From: Labrys wisconsinensis
Lineage (GTDB): Bacteria; Pseudomonadota; Alphaproteobacteria; Rhizobiales; Labraceae
Direction of reading: 5' to 3'
Length of the DNA: 64,000 bases
Assembly (NCBI RefSeq): GCF_030814995.1
Contig: NZ_JAUSVX010000012.1
Coordinates: 234,616-298,615 of the forward strand
In this document: positions 27,250-35,333 of the stretch, piece after piece
How the letters are laid out: the number at the start of each line of letters is the position of its first letter
Position numbering within the stretch: the stretch's first letter is position 1
Notes under the pieces: model-generated
Database searches by the model: none
What the model saw: the letters and a program-made list of their open reading frames with translations, nothing else
Told to the model about the DNA's origin: nothing
Translations under genes and position numbers: made by a program

Positions 27250-28070
27250 AGCGGCATCGCGGACGCCGGTCCTTCGACGCAGTGCTGAGCGCGCTGACCT
27301 GGCTCGGCGCCCTGGCGATGTTCGCGCCCGTCGCCTGGATGGTCACGACCAGCTTCAAGACGGAGCAGGATGCGGTCAGCTACCCGCCGAGCCTCCTGTT
27401 CCAGCCCACCCTGGAGCACTACCGCCGCATCTTCGAGAACGATTTCGCCAGCTTCGCCTGGGTCTCGGTGCTGGTCACCGGCCTCTCGACCGCGCTGGTG
27501 ATCGGGCTCGCGGTGCCAGCGGCCTATGCCCTCACCGTGCGCCCGGTGCCGAAGTGGCGGGACGTGCTGTTCTTCTTCATCTCGACCAAGATGATGCCGA
27601 TCGCCGCCGGCATCGTGCCGATCTACCTCGTCGCCCGCAGCCTCGACCTGCTCAACACGCCGGCCGTGCTCATCATCGTCTACACCTCGATGAACCTGCC
27701 GCTGGCGATCTGGATGATCCGCTCCTTCATGGCGGAGATCCCTGCCGAAGTGTTCGACGCCGTCAAGGTCGACGGTGCCGGCGTCTGGCGCGAGCTCGTC
27801 GCCATCATCGTGCCGCTGATCCGCCCCGGCCTCGCCTCGACGGCGCTGCTGTGCGCGATCTTCGCCTGGAACGAGTTCTTCCTGGCCGTCAACCTCACCT
27901 CGACCGTCAGCACCCTGCCCGTCTTCCTGCAGAAATTCCTGAGCTTCGGGCAGCTCTACACCGCGCAGGTCGCGGCCGTGGCGACGCTGATCAACGTCCC
28001 CGTCGTCCTCGCCGGCTGGCTGGCTCAGAAGAGCCTGACCCGCGGCCTCACCTTCCGAGCCGTCCGATGA
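27246..28070 (+). CDS. ABC sugar permease (MalG-like)
   Basis: 274 residues from GTG 27246, chosen because AAGGAGG lies 6 nt upstream; the open frame extends further 5' but runs inside the previous gene. Six membrane helices begin LTWLGALAMFAPVAWMVTTSFK. The EAA loop is EVFDAVKVDGAGVWRELVAIIVPLI. The sequence SYPPSLLFQPTLEHYRRIF is typical of MalG-type subunits of CUT1 importers. Its stop overlaps the dehydrogenase start (ATGA). Confidence 0.93.
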   Translation: MKRHRGRRSFDAVLSALTWLGALAMFAPVAWMVTTSFKTEQDAVSYPPSLLFQPTLEHYRRIFENDFASFAWVSVLVTGLSTALVIGLAVPAAYALTVRPVPKWRDVLFFFISTKMMPIAAGIVPIYLVARSLDLLNTPAVLIIVYTSMNLPLAIWMIRSFMAEIPAEVFDAVKVDGAGVWRELVAIIVPLIRPGLASTALLCAIFAWNEFFLAVNLTSTVSTLPVFLQKFLSFGQLYTAQVAAVATLINVPVVLAGWLAQKSLTRGLTFRAVR

Positions 28071-29110
28071 GCCTCCACTCCCTGTTCGATGCCGCCGGCC
28101 CCGCCTCGCCCGGCGGGCGCATGCGCGCCGTGCGGATCGGCGAGGACCATGCCGTCGCCATCGTCGAGACCGCGGTGCCGCATCTGGCCGAGGGCGAGAT
28201 CCTGGTGCGGCCGGCGGCCTGCGGCATCTGCGGCACCGACCTGCACATTCTGCGCCACGGCTTTCCCGGCACCCGCTATCCCGTCACGCCGGGCCACGAA
28301 TTCGCCGGGCACGTCGTGGCCGTCGGCCCGGGGGTGGGACATGTCCGCGAGGGCGACTTCGTCGCTGTCGACCCGAACGTCGTCTGCGGCCATTGCCGCT
28401 GGTGCCGGGCGGGCCGGCCGAACCTCTGCCTGCAGCTCCAGCCCATCGGCGTGGCGCGGCCCGGCGCCGCCGCCGAATTCGTGGCAACGCCGGCAAGCAA
28501 TGCCGTCGTGGTCCGCGAGAGCCTGGGCGCCGGCGTGGCGGCCCTGATCGAACCGCTGGCCTGCGCGCTTCACGCGGTCAACTCAGCGCAGGGCGTGAAG
28601 GACAGGAGCGTGCTGGTCCTCGGCGGCGGCACCATGGGCCTGCTGATCGCCATCGTGTCCGAGGTGCTCGGCGCCGGCCGCGTCACCCTGTCCGACCCGG
28701 CGCCGGCCAAGCATGCGGTCGCCCGGCGCGCCGGCATCGCCGACGTGGTCGAGCCGGGAGCCCTCGGACCGGATTGCCACGACGTCGTGTTCGAGGCCGC
28801 GGGCGTTCGGGGCGCCCTGGAACAGGCGATGACGCTGGTGGAGAAGACCGGCGTGCTGGTCCAGGTCGGCGTGCACGACGAGGACGCGACCGTCGGCTTC
28901 AATCCCTTCACGATCTACGAGCGCGAAATCCGGATCATCGGCTCGAACTCGTGCGCCGGCAAGTTCCCCGCCGCGGTCGACCTCATGGCCGACATCCGCG
29001 ACCGCGCCGCCGTGCTGCTCGGCGAAAGCTTCCCCGTCTGGGACTTCGCCATGGCCGTCGACAGCATGGTCGCGGGCCATGCCGTGAAGACCCAGCTTCG
29101 TTTTTCCTGA
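28067..29110 (+). CDS. Zinc-dependent polyol/alcohol dehydrogenase (MDR family)
   Basis: 347 residues. The medium-chain dehydrogenase pattern is clear: catalytic-zinc ligands in CGICGTDLHILRHG and GHEFAGHV, structural-zinc cysteines in NVVCGHCRWCRAGRPNLC, and an NAD(P)-binding Rossmann segment VLVLGGGTMGLLIAIV. Sorbitol/threonine-dehydrogenase-like members oxidise a secondary hydroxyl of a polyol to a ketose. Within this operon it probably performs the first step after import. Overlaps the permease stop by 4 bp. Substrate not identifiable from sequence alone. Confidence 0.9.
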   Translation: MSLHSLFDAAGPASPGGRMRAVRIGEDHAVAIVETAVPHLAEGEILVRPAACGICGTDLHILRHGFPGTRYPVTPGHEFAGHVVAVGPGVGHVREGDFVAVDPNVVCGHCRWCRAGRPNLCLQLQPIGVARPGAAAEFVATPASNAVVVRESLGAGVAALIEPLACALHAVNSAQGVKDRSVLVLGGGTMGLLIAIVSEVLGAGRVTLSDPAPAKHAVARRAGIADVVEPGALGPDCHDVVFEAAGVRGALEQAMTLVEKTGVLVQVGVHDEDATVGFNPFTIYEREIRIIGSNSCAGKFPAAVDLMADIRDRAAVLLGESFPVWDFAMAVDSMVAGHAVKTQLRFS

Positions 29111-29129
29111 TCGCAATTGCCCAGAGGAG

Positions 29130-29930
29130 ATGGCCTTGGCTAACCGTTATTCGACCAATTACCGCATGAACCGCGTCTTCCGCGAGGACCGCGCCGCGCT
29201 GATCGTGCCGATCGACCATGGGCTGGTCTGGGGCCGCGTGCCCTCGCTCGAGGCGCCGGTCGCCGTCATGCGCCGTTTCATGAGCGAGGACATCACCGGC
29301 TTCATGGTCTCGACCGGCATCGTCAAGCAGTCCGAGGTCGACATGGCGAAGGCGCCGGCGCTGGCGCGCGTGCTCGCCATCGATGCGTTCTGGCCGACCA
29401 GCGCCCCGGCCACGGGCACCGGCACGCTGGTCGCCAGCGTCGAGGACGCCGTCCGGCTCGGCGTCGACTGCGTCAAGCTGCTGCTGCCGTGGAACGTCGA
29501 CGACGCGGAGAAGGTGCTCTACTGCAACCGCATCGGCAGCGTCGTCTCCGAAGCCTCGAAATGGCACATGCCGGTCATGGTCGAGCCGGTCTTCCTGGCG
29601 GCGCCGCGCACGCCCGAGATCATCGAGGCGGAGCTGGAGGTCGCCCGCATCGGCTACGACCTCGGCGCCGACATCATCAAGATCACCTTCCCCGGGCCGG
29701 ATGCGACGGCCAAGCTCTGCGCCGAGCTCGACATTCCCGTGGTCGTCGCCGGCGGTCCGCTCAGCGGCGACAGCGCCTCCACCCTGCGCGACGTGCAGGA
29801 TGCGATCGCGGCCGGGGCCCAGGGCGTCGTCGTCGGCCGCAAGGTCTGGCAGCGCCCGGCCGAGGAAGCCGCGCACGTGATCGCCGAGATGGCGAGCATC
29901 ACGCGCAAGCACTATTCGCGGCGCTGGTAG
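29130..29930 (+). CDS. Class I aldolase (DeoC/LacD/DhnA family)
   Basis: 266 residues from ATG 29130, or 264 from TTG 29136. AGAGGAG touches the ATG directly but is ideally placed for the TTG, so the TTG may be the real start. Motifs are ALIVPIDHGLVWG (IDHG of the DhnA/LsrF group), DCVKLLLPW and ADIIKITFPGP with the likely Schiff-base lysine in IIKITF, and VVVAGGPLSGDS for phosphate binding. Members cleave ketose (bis)phosphates to dihydroxyacetone phosphate and an aldehyde. The adjacent FGGY kinase and DhaKL kinase fit this: phosphorylated ketose is split here and the triose fragment rescued. Confidence 0.88.
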   Translation: MALANRYSTNYRMNRVFREDRAALIVPIDHGLVWGRVPSLEAPVAVMRRFMSEDITGFMVSTGIVKQSEVDMAKAPALARVLAIDAFWPTSAPATGTGTLVASVEDAVRLGVDCVKLLLPWNVDDAEKVLYCNRIGSVVSEASKWHMPVMVEPVFLAAPRTPEIIEAELEVARIGYDLGADIIKITFPGPDATAKLCAELDIPVVVAGGPLSGDSASTLRDVQDAIAAGAQGVVVGRKVWQRPAEEAAHVIAEMASITRKHYSRRW

Positions 29931-29943
29931 CGGACGGCTCGCC

Positions 29944-31371
29944 ATGGCCGGCCTGGTCTGCGGCATCGATATCGGCAGCACCAACCTCAAGGTGGTGATC
30001 GTCGACGAAGCGGGACGCGCGGTGCACAGCCGCGCCGTGCCGACGCCGCGCCGGCCGGACGGCGCCGGCGTCGCAACGGACGCGGCCGAGCTCGTCGCGC
30101 TCCTGGAAGCGATGGTGATCCAGGGCTGGCGGGAGGCCGGTGCCGGCCGGCCGCTGCTGGCGATCGCATCCGCGGGGGTGGGCGAGGACGGGATCGGGGT
30201 CGGCCCCGACCTCGCGCCCACCGGCTTCGCCCTGCCCTGGTTCGATGCGCGGGCGGCCGCCGAGGCAGGCCGGCTGCGGCGATCGCCGGCTGCCACCGCC
30301 CGCGCCGGCATCGCCATCGCGGCCGATCGCACGGCAGCGAAATGGTCGTGGCTCCGGCGCCATCGGCCCGGCGATCTCGCCGATGCGCGATATTGGATCG
30401 CCCTGACCGACTTCCCCTCGGTCTGGTGGTCCGGCCGCCCCTTCATGAGCGCGACGCTGGCGCCGCGGACCGCGTGCTACGACGTCTACGGCCGGCAATG
30501 GATCGAGCCCCTGCTCGCCGCCGCCGGCGCGCCGCCGCTGCCGCCCCTGCTCGAAGCCGGTGCGATCGTCGCCGGCGTGCGGAAGGGACCGCTGCGCGAC
30601 AGCGGAGCCGCCTCGGCCGAGACCCTGATCATCGCCGGCGGCCACGACCATCCCATTGCCGCCGGCACGATCCGGCGGCTCGCCCCGACGGCACGCGTCG
30701 ATTCGATGGGAACCGCGAACCTGGTCTATGGCGAGGCGCCGGTGCCGACGCTGCCTCGCCTCGACCCGTTCCTCGCCCTGTCGCTGCCGCCGTCCGGCGC
30801 GCCCGGCGTCGCCTGCCTCGGCGTCATGGAATTGAGCGCCGCCCTCGAGCCGGCCCGCCGCGACCCCGCGCTCTTCCGGGAGGTGCTGGCGGCACGGCGC
30901 CTGCCCGGCCATCCGCCGGAGTCGATGGCCGATGGCGCTCCCGACGCCGTCGTCGCCGTGCGCCGCGCCCTCGAACGGGCCAGCCTGCTAGCCCGCCGCC
31001 TGCTGGCCGCGCTGGACGAGGCCGGCGCGCCGGCCGGCCCGATCCATGCGACCGGCGGCTGGGCGCGCTCGACCGGCTTCCTGGAGCTGCGCGCCAGCAT
31101 TTTCGGCTGCCCCATCCATGCGGTCGAGGAGCCGGAGCTCACCGCGCTCGGCGCGGCCTTCCTTGCGGCGACGGCGGCGACGGGCGTGGCCCCGCGGCTG
31201 GAGGACACGCGCCGGGTCCGCATCGTCGAGCCGGTCGCCGCCTGGTGCGCGCCCTATGACCGCCTGTTTCCCGCCATCCGCCGCGAGCTCGACGCGGCGG
31301 TCCTTCGCAGCGATATGCCGGGCTTTCCTTCGCCGGAGCCGGCCCAGAGGAGCGCCCGTGGCCATCATTGA
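29944..31371 (+). CDS. FGGY-family carbohydrate kinase
   Basis: 475 residues. The N-terminal domain opens LVCGIDIGSTNLKVVIVDEAGR (phosphate-binding loop 1), with ALPWFDARAAAEAG as the sugar-binding region. The second domain has IIAGGHDHPIAAG (catalytic-base region), SMGTANLVYGE and the adenosine motif HATGGWARSTGF. It phosphorylates a ketose or polyol with ATP. The operon position before the aldolase step suggests its product is the aldolase substrate. Starts 13 bp after the aldolase; overlaps the next start by 14 bp. Confidence 0.9.
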   Translation: MAGLVCGIDIGSTNLKVVIVDEAGRAVHSRAVPTPRRPDGAGVATDAAELVALLEAMVIQGWREAGAGRPLLAIASAGVGEDGIGVGPDLAPTGFALPWFDARAAAEAGRLRRSPAATARAGIAIAADRTAAKWSWLRRHRPGDLADARYWIALTDFPSVWWSGRPFMSATLAPRTACYDVYGRQWIEPLLAAAGAPPLPPLLEAGAIVAGVRKGPLRDSGAASAETLIIAGGHDHPIAAGTIRRLAPTARVDSMGTANLVYGEAPVPTLPRLDPFLALSLPPSGAPGVACLGVMELSAALEPARRDPALFREVLAARRLPGHPPESMADGAPDAVVAVRRALERASLLARRLLAALDEAGAPAGPIHATGGWARSTGFLELRASIFGCPIHAVEEPELTALGAAFLAATAATGVAPRLEDTRRVRIVEPVAAWCAPYDRLFPAIRRELDAAVLRSDMPGFPSPEPAQRSARGHH

Positions 31372-32470
31372 ACTCGATCGCCTGTCGAAGGCCTTCGGCG
31401 GCGTCAATGCCGTCCGATCGCTGGACCTGACCACGGAGGACGGCGAATTCGTGGTGCTCGTCGGCCCCTCGGGCTGCGGCAAGACCACCACCATGCGGAT
31501 GATCGCCGGGCTGGAGGGCGCCAGCGGCGGCGCCATCCGCATCGACGGGCAGGACGTCACCGACATGGGTCCGACCGATCGCGACGTCGCGATGGTGTTC
31601 CAGAACTATGCGCTCTATCCGCACCTCACCGTGTACGAGAACATGGCCTTCTGCCTGCGCGTGCGGCGCTGGAGCAAGGCTCGGATCGACGAGCAGGTGC
31701 ACCGCACGGCGAAAGCCCTCGGCATCGACGAGCTGCTGCAGCGCAAGCCTGCCGCCCTGTCGGGCGGCCAGCGCCAGCGCGTCGCGCTCGGCCGCGCCAT
31801 CGTGCGCGAGCCGCGCGTGTTCCTGATGGACGAGCCCCTGTCGAACCTCGACGCCAAGCTCCGGATCGAGATGCGGGCCGAGATCGTCAAGCTGTGCCGG
31901 CGCCTGAAGGTCACGACCTTCTACGTCACCCACGACCAGCTCGAAGCCCTGACCATGGGGCACCGCATCGTGGTGATGCAGGGCGGCGTGGCCCAGCAGA
32001 TCGACACGCCGCAGAAGATCTACGACGAGCCGGCGAACCGTTTCGTCGCCGGCTTCATCGGCTCGCCGCCGATGAACTTCCTCGACGCCGGCCGGACGGA
32101 GGGCGGCGCGACGCTGCAGGGTCCCGGCTTCCGGCTGCGGGCCGGGCCGCGGGTGACGGCGGCGCTGCGCGAGCAGGCCGGCCCCGTCGTCGCGGGCATC
32201 CGGCCCGAGCACCTGCGCCCGGCCGAAGGACCGGACGGCGCGGCCGAAGGACCGGACGGCGCGGCCGGCTCGATCACCGGCCGGATCGAGATCGTCGAGC
32301 CGCTGGGGTCCCAGGTGATGATCCAGATCGCCACCGACAGCGGCCTGGTGACGGCCCAGTTCGAGCGTCGCGACGGCCTCGCCGTCGGCAATCCGATCAC
32401 GCTTGCCCAGACGCCCGACATGCTGCACGTCTTCGATGCCACGAGCGGGCGGTCCGTCCTGGCATCCTGA
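31358..32470 (+). CDS. ABC transporter ATPase (MalK/UgpC type)
   Basis: 370 residues from GTG 31358 with GAGGAG upstream. Nucleotide-binding domain: Walker A GPSGCGKTT, Q-loop VFQNYALYPHLTVYENM, signature LSGGQRQRVALGRAIV, Walker B VFLMDEPLSNLDAKL, switch histidine FYVTHDQLEALTM. A C-terminal TOBE/OB domain (about 240-370) follows, as in MalK. It energises the two permeases encoded upstream. A 21-bp tandem duplication adds seven residues (EGPDGAA twice) in the C-terminal domain at a surface loop. Its distance from the permeases (four genes away) is unusual but on one transcript. Confidence 0.95.
   Translation: MAIIELDRLSKAFGGVNAVRSLDLTTEDGEFVVLVGPSGCGKTTTMRMIAGLEGASGGAIRIDGQDVTDMGPTDRDVAMVFQNYALYPHLTVYENMAFCLRVRRWSKARIDEQVHRTAKALGIDELLQRKPAALSGGQRQRVALGRAIVREPRVFLMDEPLSNLDAKLRIEMRAEIVKLCRRLKVTTFYVTHDQLEALTMGHRIVVMQGGVAQQIDTPQKIYDEPANRFVAGFIGSPPMNFLDAGRTEGGATLQGPGFRLRAGPRVTAALREQAGPVVAGIRPEHLRPAEGPDGAAEGPDGAAGSITGRIEIVEPLGSQVMIQIATDSGLVTAQFERRDGLAVGNPITLAQTPDMLHVFDATSGRSVLAS
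32221..32262. repeat. In-frame 21-bp tandem duplication inside the ATPase gene
   Basis: Two exact 21-bp copies (32221-32241, 32242-32262) encode AEGPDGA twice; a third copy starts (GGCCGG) but diverges. The reading frame is kept. Probably replication slippage in a loop of the regulatory domain. Confidence 0.95.
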
Positions 32471-32509
32471 CCGCTCCGCCGTCCCTCCCCGCAACCGGTC
32501 GCATCCCCC

Positions 32510-34210
32510 ATGAAGAAGCTGATCAACCATCCCCTCGAGGTCGTCCGCGACATGCTGGAAGGGGCCGTGGCGCTGGCGCCGGGCCAGGCCCTGCTCGCCG
32601 ACGAGGCCGTCGTCGTCCAGGCCGGCCTCCCCGGGCCGCCGCAGCGGGCCGTCGCGGTCATCTCCGGCGGCGGCAGCGGCCACGAGCCCGCCCATGCCGG
32701 CTATGTCGGCGATGGCATGCTGACGGCGGCGGTCGCCGGCGACGTCTTCACCTCGCCGAGCAGCGACGCCGTGCTGGCGGCGATCCGCGCCACGGCCGGA
32801 CCAGCGGGCGCCGTGCTGGTCGTCAAGAACTATACCGGCGACCGGCTCAACTTCGGGCTGGCGGCGGAGATGGCGCGAGCCGAAGGCATCCCGGTCGAGA
32901 TCGTCGTGGTCGCCGACGACGTCGCCTTGCGCGACACCGTCGAGGAGAGCCGGCGCCGCGGCATTGCCGGCACCGTCCTCGTCCACAAGGTCGCCGGCGC
33001 TGCGGCCGCCTCCGGTGCCGGCCTCGCCGACGTGGCCGGGCTGGCACGCGCCGCCGCCGGCGATATCGGCTCGATGGGCGTGGCGCTCGGCTCCTGCACG
33101 CTGCCGGCGGTCGGCCGCCCGAGCTTCTCGCTGGAGGCCGACGAGATCGAGCTCGGTCTCGGCATCCATGGCGAACCGGGCGTCGAGCGCACCGGGATGG
33201 CCGGGTCGGCCGCCTTGGTGGAACGCCTGCTGACCGCGATCGTGGCGGATCGCAGCGTCTCCCCTGGCGCGCGCGTGGCCCTGCTGGTCAACGGCCTCGG
33301 CGCCACGCCGCCGATGGAGCTGGCGATCGTGGCGAGGGACGCGCTGCGTGGCCTGGAGCAGCGGAGCATCGCGGTCGAGCGGGCCTGGTGCGGCACCTTC
33401 CTGTCCGCCCTCGACATGCCCGGTTTCTCGCTCTCGCTGATGCGGCTCGACGATCGGCGGCTGCAGCTGCTCGACGCGAGGACCGATGCCCCCGCCTGGC
33501 CCGGCGGCGGCAAGCTCAACCCGGCGCCGATCGTCGCGGTGGCGCCGGAGCGCGACACCTCGCCTCGTTCGGCCGACGACGGCCCGAGCGCCCCTGCCTC
33601 ACCGATCCGCACGGCGGTGATGGCCGCGGCGCAGGCCCTCATCGGCGCGGAAGCTGCCCTGACCGAGCTCGACGCCAAGGCCGGCGACGGCGACCTCGGG
33701 GCGAGCCTGGCGCGCGGCGCGGCCGCCGCCATGGCGCTGCCCGCGACGGCATGGACCTCGCCGAGCACCGCCCTCGTGAGCCTCGGGCACGCCCTGCGCC
33801 GGGCCATCGCCGGCAGTTCCGGGCCGTTCTACGCCACCGCGCTGCTGCGGGCGGCTCGCCAGCTCTCCGACGTGCCGGACCCGGCCCCGGGCGACTGGGC
33901 CGCGGCGTTCACCAGCGCCGTGGCCGCCATCTCGGACCTCGGCGGCGCCAAGCCCGGGGACCGCACGATGATCGATGCGCTCGATCCGGCGGCCGCGGCG
34001 TTCCGCTCCGCGATCGCGGCCGGGCAGGCGCCGGGCGACGCCTGGCGGCTGGCGGTCGCAGCCGCCGGCGCGGGACGGGACGCGACGGCCGGGATGCAGC
34101 CCCGGCTCGGCCGCGCGAGCTATCTCGGGGCGAGGGCCGTCGGCATCCCCGATGCGGGCGCCGCGGCCGTCGCCTGCTGGATGGAGGCGCTCGGGCCGCA
34201 CATCCGCTGA
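32510..34210 (+). CDS. Fused dihydroxyacetone/glyceraldehyde kinase DhaKL
   Basis: 566 residues in a single chain. The DhaK part (about 1-330) begins MKKLINHPLEVVRDMLEG and has AVISGGGSGHEPAHAGYVG, the DHA-binding histidine in GLGIHGEPGVER, and NGLGATPPMEL. The DhaL part (about 365-566) has ALTELDAKAGDGDLGASLARG, whose aspartates hold Mg-ATP, and PGDRTMIDAL. The fused form is the ATP-dependent type, independent of the phosphotransferase system. It phosphorylates DHA and often glyceraldehyde. Last gene of the operon, so it likely rescues the non-phosphorylated triose released by the aldolase. Alternatively it takes DHA made elsewhere. Confidence 0.93.
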   Translation: MKKLINHPLEVVRDMLEGAVALAPGQALLADEAVVVQAGLPGPPQRAVAVISGGGSGHEPAHAGYVGDGMLTAAVAGDVFTSPSSDAVLAAIRATAGPAGAVLVVKNYTGDRLNFGLAAEMARAEGIPVEIVVVADDVALRDTVEESRRRGIAGTVLVHKVAGAAAASGAGLADVAGLARAAAGDIGSMGVALGSCTLPAVGRPSFSLEADEIELGLGIHGEPGVERTGMAGSAALVERLLTAIVADRSVSPGARVALLVNGLGATPPMELAIVARDALRGLEQRSIAVERAWCGTFLSALDMPGFSLSLMRLDDRRLQLLDARTDAPAWPGGGKLNPAPIVAVAPERDTSPRSADDGPSAPASPIRTAVMAAAQALIGAEAALTELDAKAGDGDLGASLARGAAAAMALPATAWTSPSTALVSLGHALRRAIAGSSGPFYATALLRAARQLSDVPDPAPGDWAAAFTSAVAAISDLGGAKPGDRTMIDALDPAAAAFRSAIAAGQAPGDAWRLAVAAAGAGRDATAGMQPRLGRASYLGARAVGIPDAGAAAVACWMEALGPHIR

Positions 34211-34339
34211 GCCGCGGGGGGCGGCCACCATCCGCACCGGTTGCCGTCGGCGTCATGGAAGCGTGATATGAGGAGGCTAACCGTCCCGGCGGGGGGCGGC
34301 TCGATCCGTCCACGTACCCTTGCACCGATCGAGGATCTC

Positions 34340-35314
34340 ATGCGCCACATCGCCGTCGCCGGCCTGCTCATCGCCGCCAGCCTGTCCACCGCCATGGCCG
34401 CGGAAGGCAAGCTCGTGCTCTACACCAGCCAGCCCAACACCGACGCCCAGCAGACCGTCGACGCCTTCAAGGCGAAGAACCCGGGCGTCGAGGTCGACTG
34501 GGTGCGCGACGGCACGCCCAAGGTGATGGCCAAGCTCCGGGCCGAGATCGAGGCCGGCGCGCCGCAGCCCGACGTGCTCCTGATCTCCGACGTCGTCACC
34601 ATGGAGGGCCTCAAGAAGGAAGGCCGCCTGATGGCCTATCCCGGCGCCGACGTCTCGGCCTTCGATGCCCAGCTGATGGACAAGGACAAGGCCTATTTCT
34701 CCACCAAGCTGATCACGACGGGCATCGTCTACAACGCCAAGGCCCCGTTCAAGCCGACGAGCTGGGCGGACCTGGAGAAGCCCGAAGCCCGCGGCCTCGT
34801 CACCATGCCGAGCCCGCTGACCTCGGGCGCGGCGATGATCCACACGGTGACGCTGACGCAGAACCTGCCGCAGGGCTGGGACTATTATGCCGCGCTCGCC
34901 AGGAACGGCGCCCAGGCCGCCGGCGGCAACGGCGACGTGCTCAAGGCGGTGAGCGGCGGCGACAAGCTCTTCGGCATGATCGTCGACTACATGCCGATCC
35001 GCGAGAAGGCCAAGGGCGCCCCGGTCGAGTTCGTGTTCCCGGCCGAGGGCGTCTCGGCGGTGACCGAGCCGGTCGCCATCCTCTCCACCGCCAGGAATCC
35101 CGAGGCGGCCAAGGCCTTCGTCGACTTCCTGCTCTCCGAGGACGGGCAGAAGCTGGCGGCGAAGATGGGCTATATCCCCGCCCGCCGCGACGTCGCCCTG
35201 CCGCCGGGCTATCCCGAGCGCGACACGATCAAGGTGCTGCCCTTCGATGCGGCCGGCGCGCTTGCCAACGATGCCGCCAACAAGGGAAAGTTCTCGGACG
35301 TGATGGCGCAGTAG
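34340..35314 (+). CDS. ABC substrate-binding protein, Fe(III)-type
   Basis: 324 residues. Signal peptide MRHIAVAGLLIAASLSTAMAA, then a type 2 periplasmic-binding fold of the FbpA/AfuA family: KLVLYTSQPNTDAQQTVDAFKAKNPGVEVDWVRDGTPKVMAKLRAEIEAG and PDVLLISDVVTMEGLKKEGRL, with YNAKAPFKPTSWADL and STARNPEAAKAFVDFLLSEDGQKL. The start ATG 34340 has GAGGAT upstream. Ferric iron is the usual cargo, but some relatives bind phosphonates, putrescine or sugar phosphates, so the ligand is open. The permease follows after 19 bp; no ATPase gene is adjacent. Confidence 0.87.
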   Translation: MRHIAVAGLLIAASLSTAMAAEGKLVLYTSQPNTDAQQTVDAFKAKNPGVEVDWVRDGTPKVMAKLRAEIEAGAPQPDVLLISDVVTMEGLKKEGRLMAYPGADVSAFDAQLMDKDKAYFSTKLITTGIVYNAKAPFKPTSWADLEKPEARGLVTMPSPLTSGAAMIHTVTLTQNLPQGWDYYAALARNGAQAAGGNGDVLKAVSGGDKLFGMIVDYMPIREKAKGAPVEFVFPAEGVSAVTEPVAILSTARNPEAAKAFVDFLLSEDGQKLAAKMGYIPARRDVALPPGYPERDTIKVLPFDAAGALANDAANKGKFSDVMAQ

Positions 35315-35333
35315 CGCCGCGTCCGGAGCCTCG

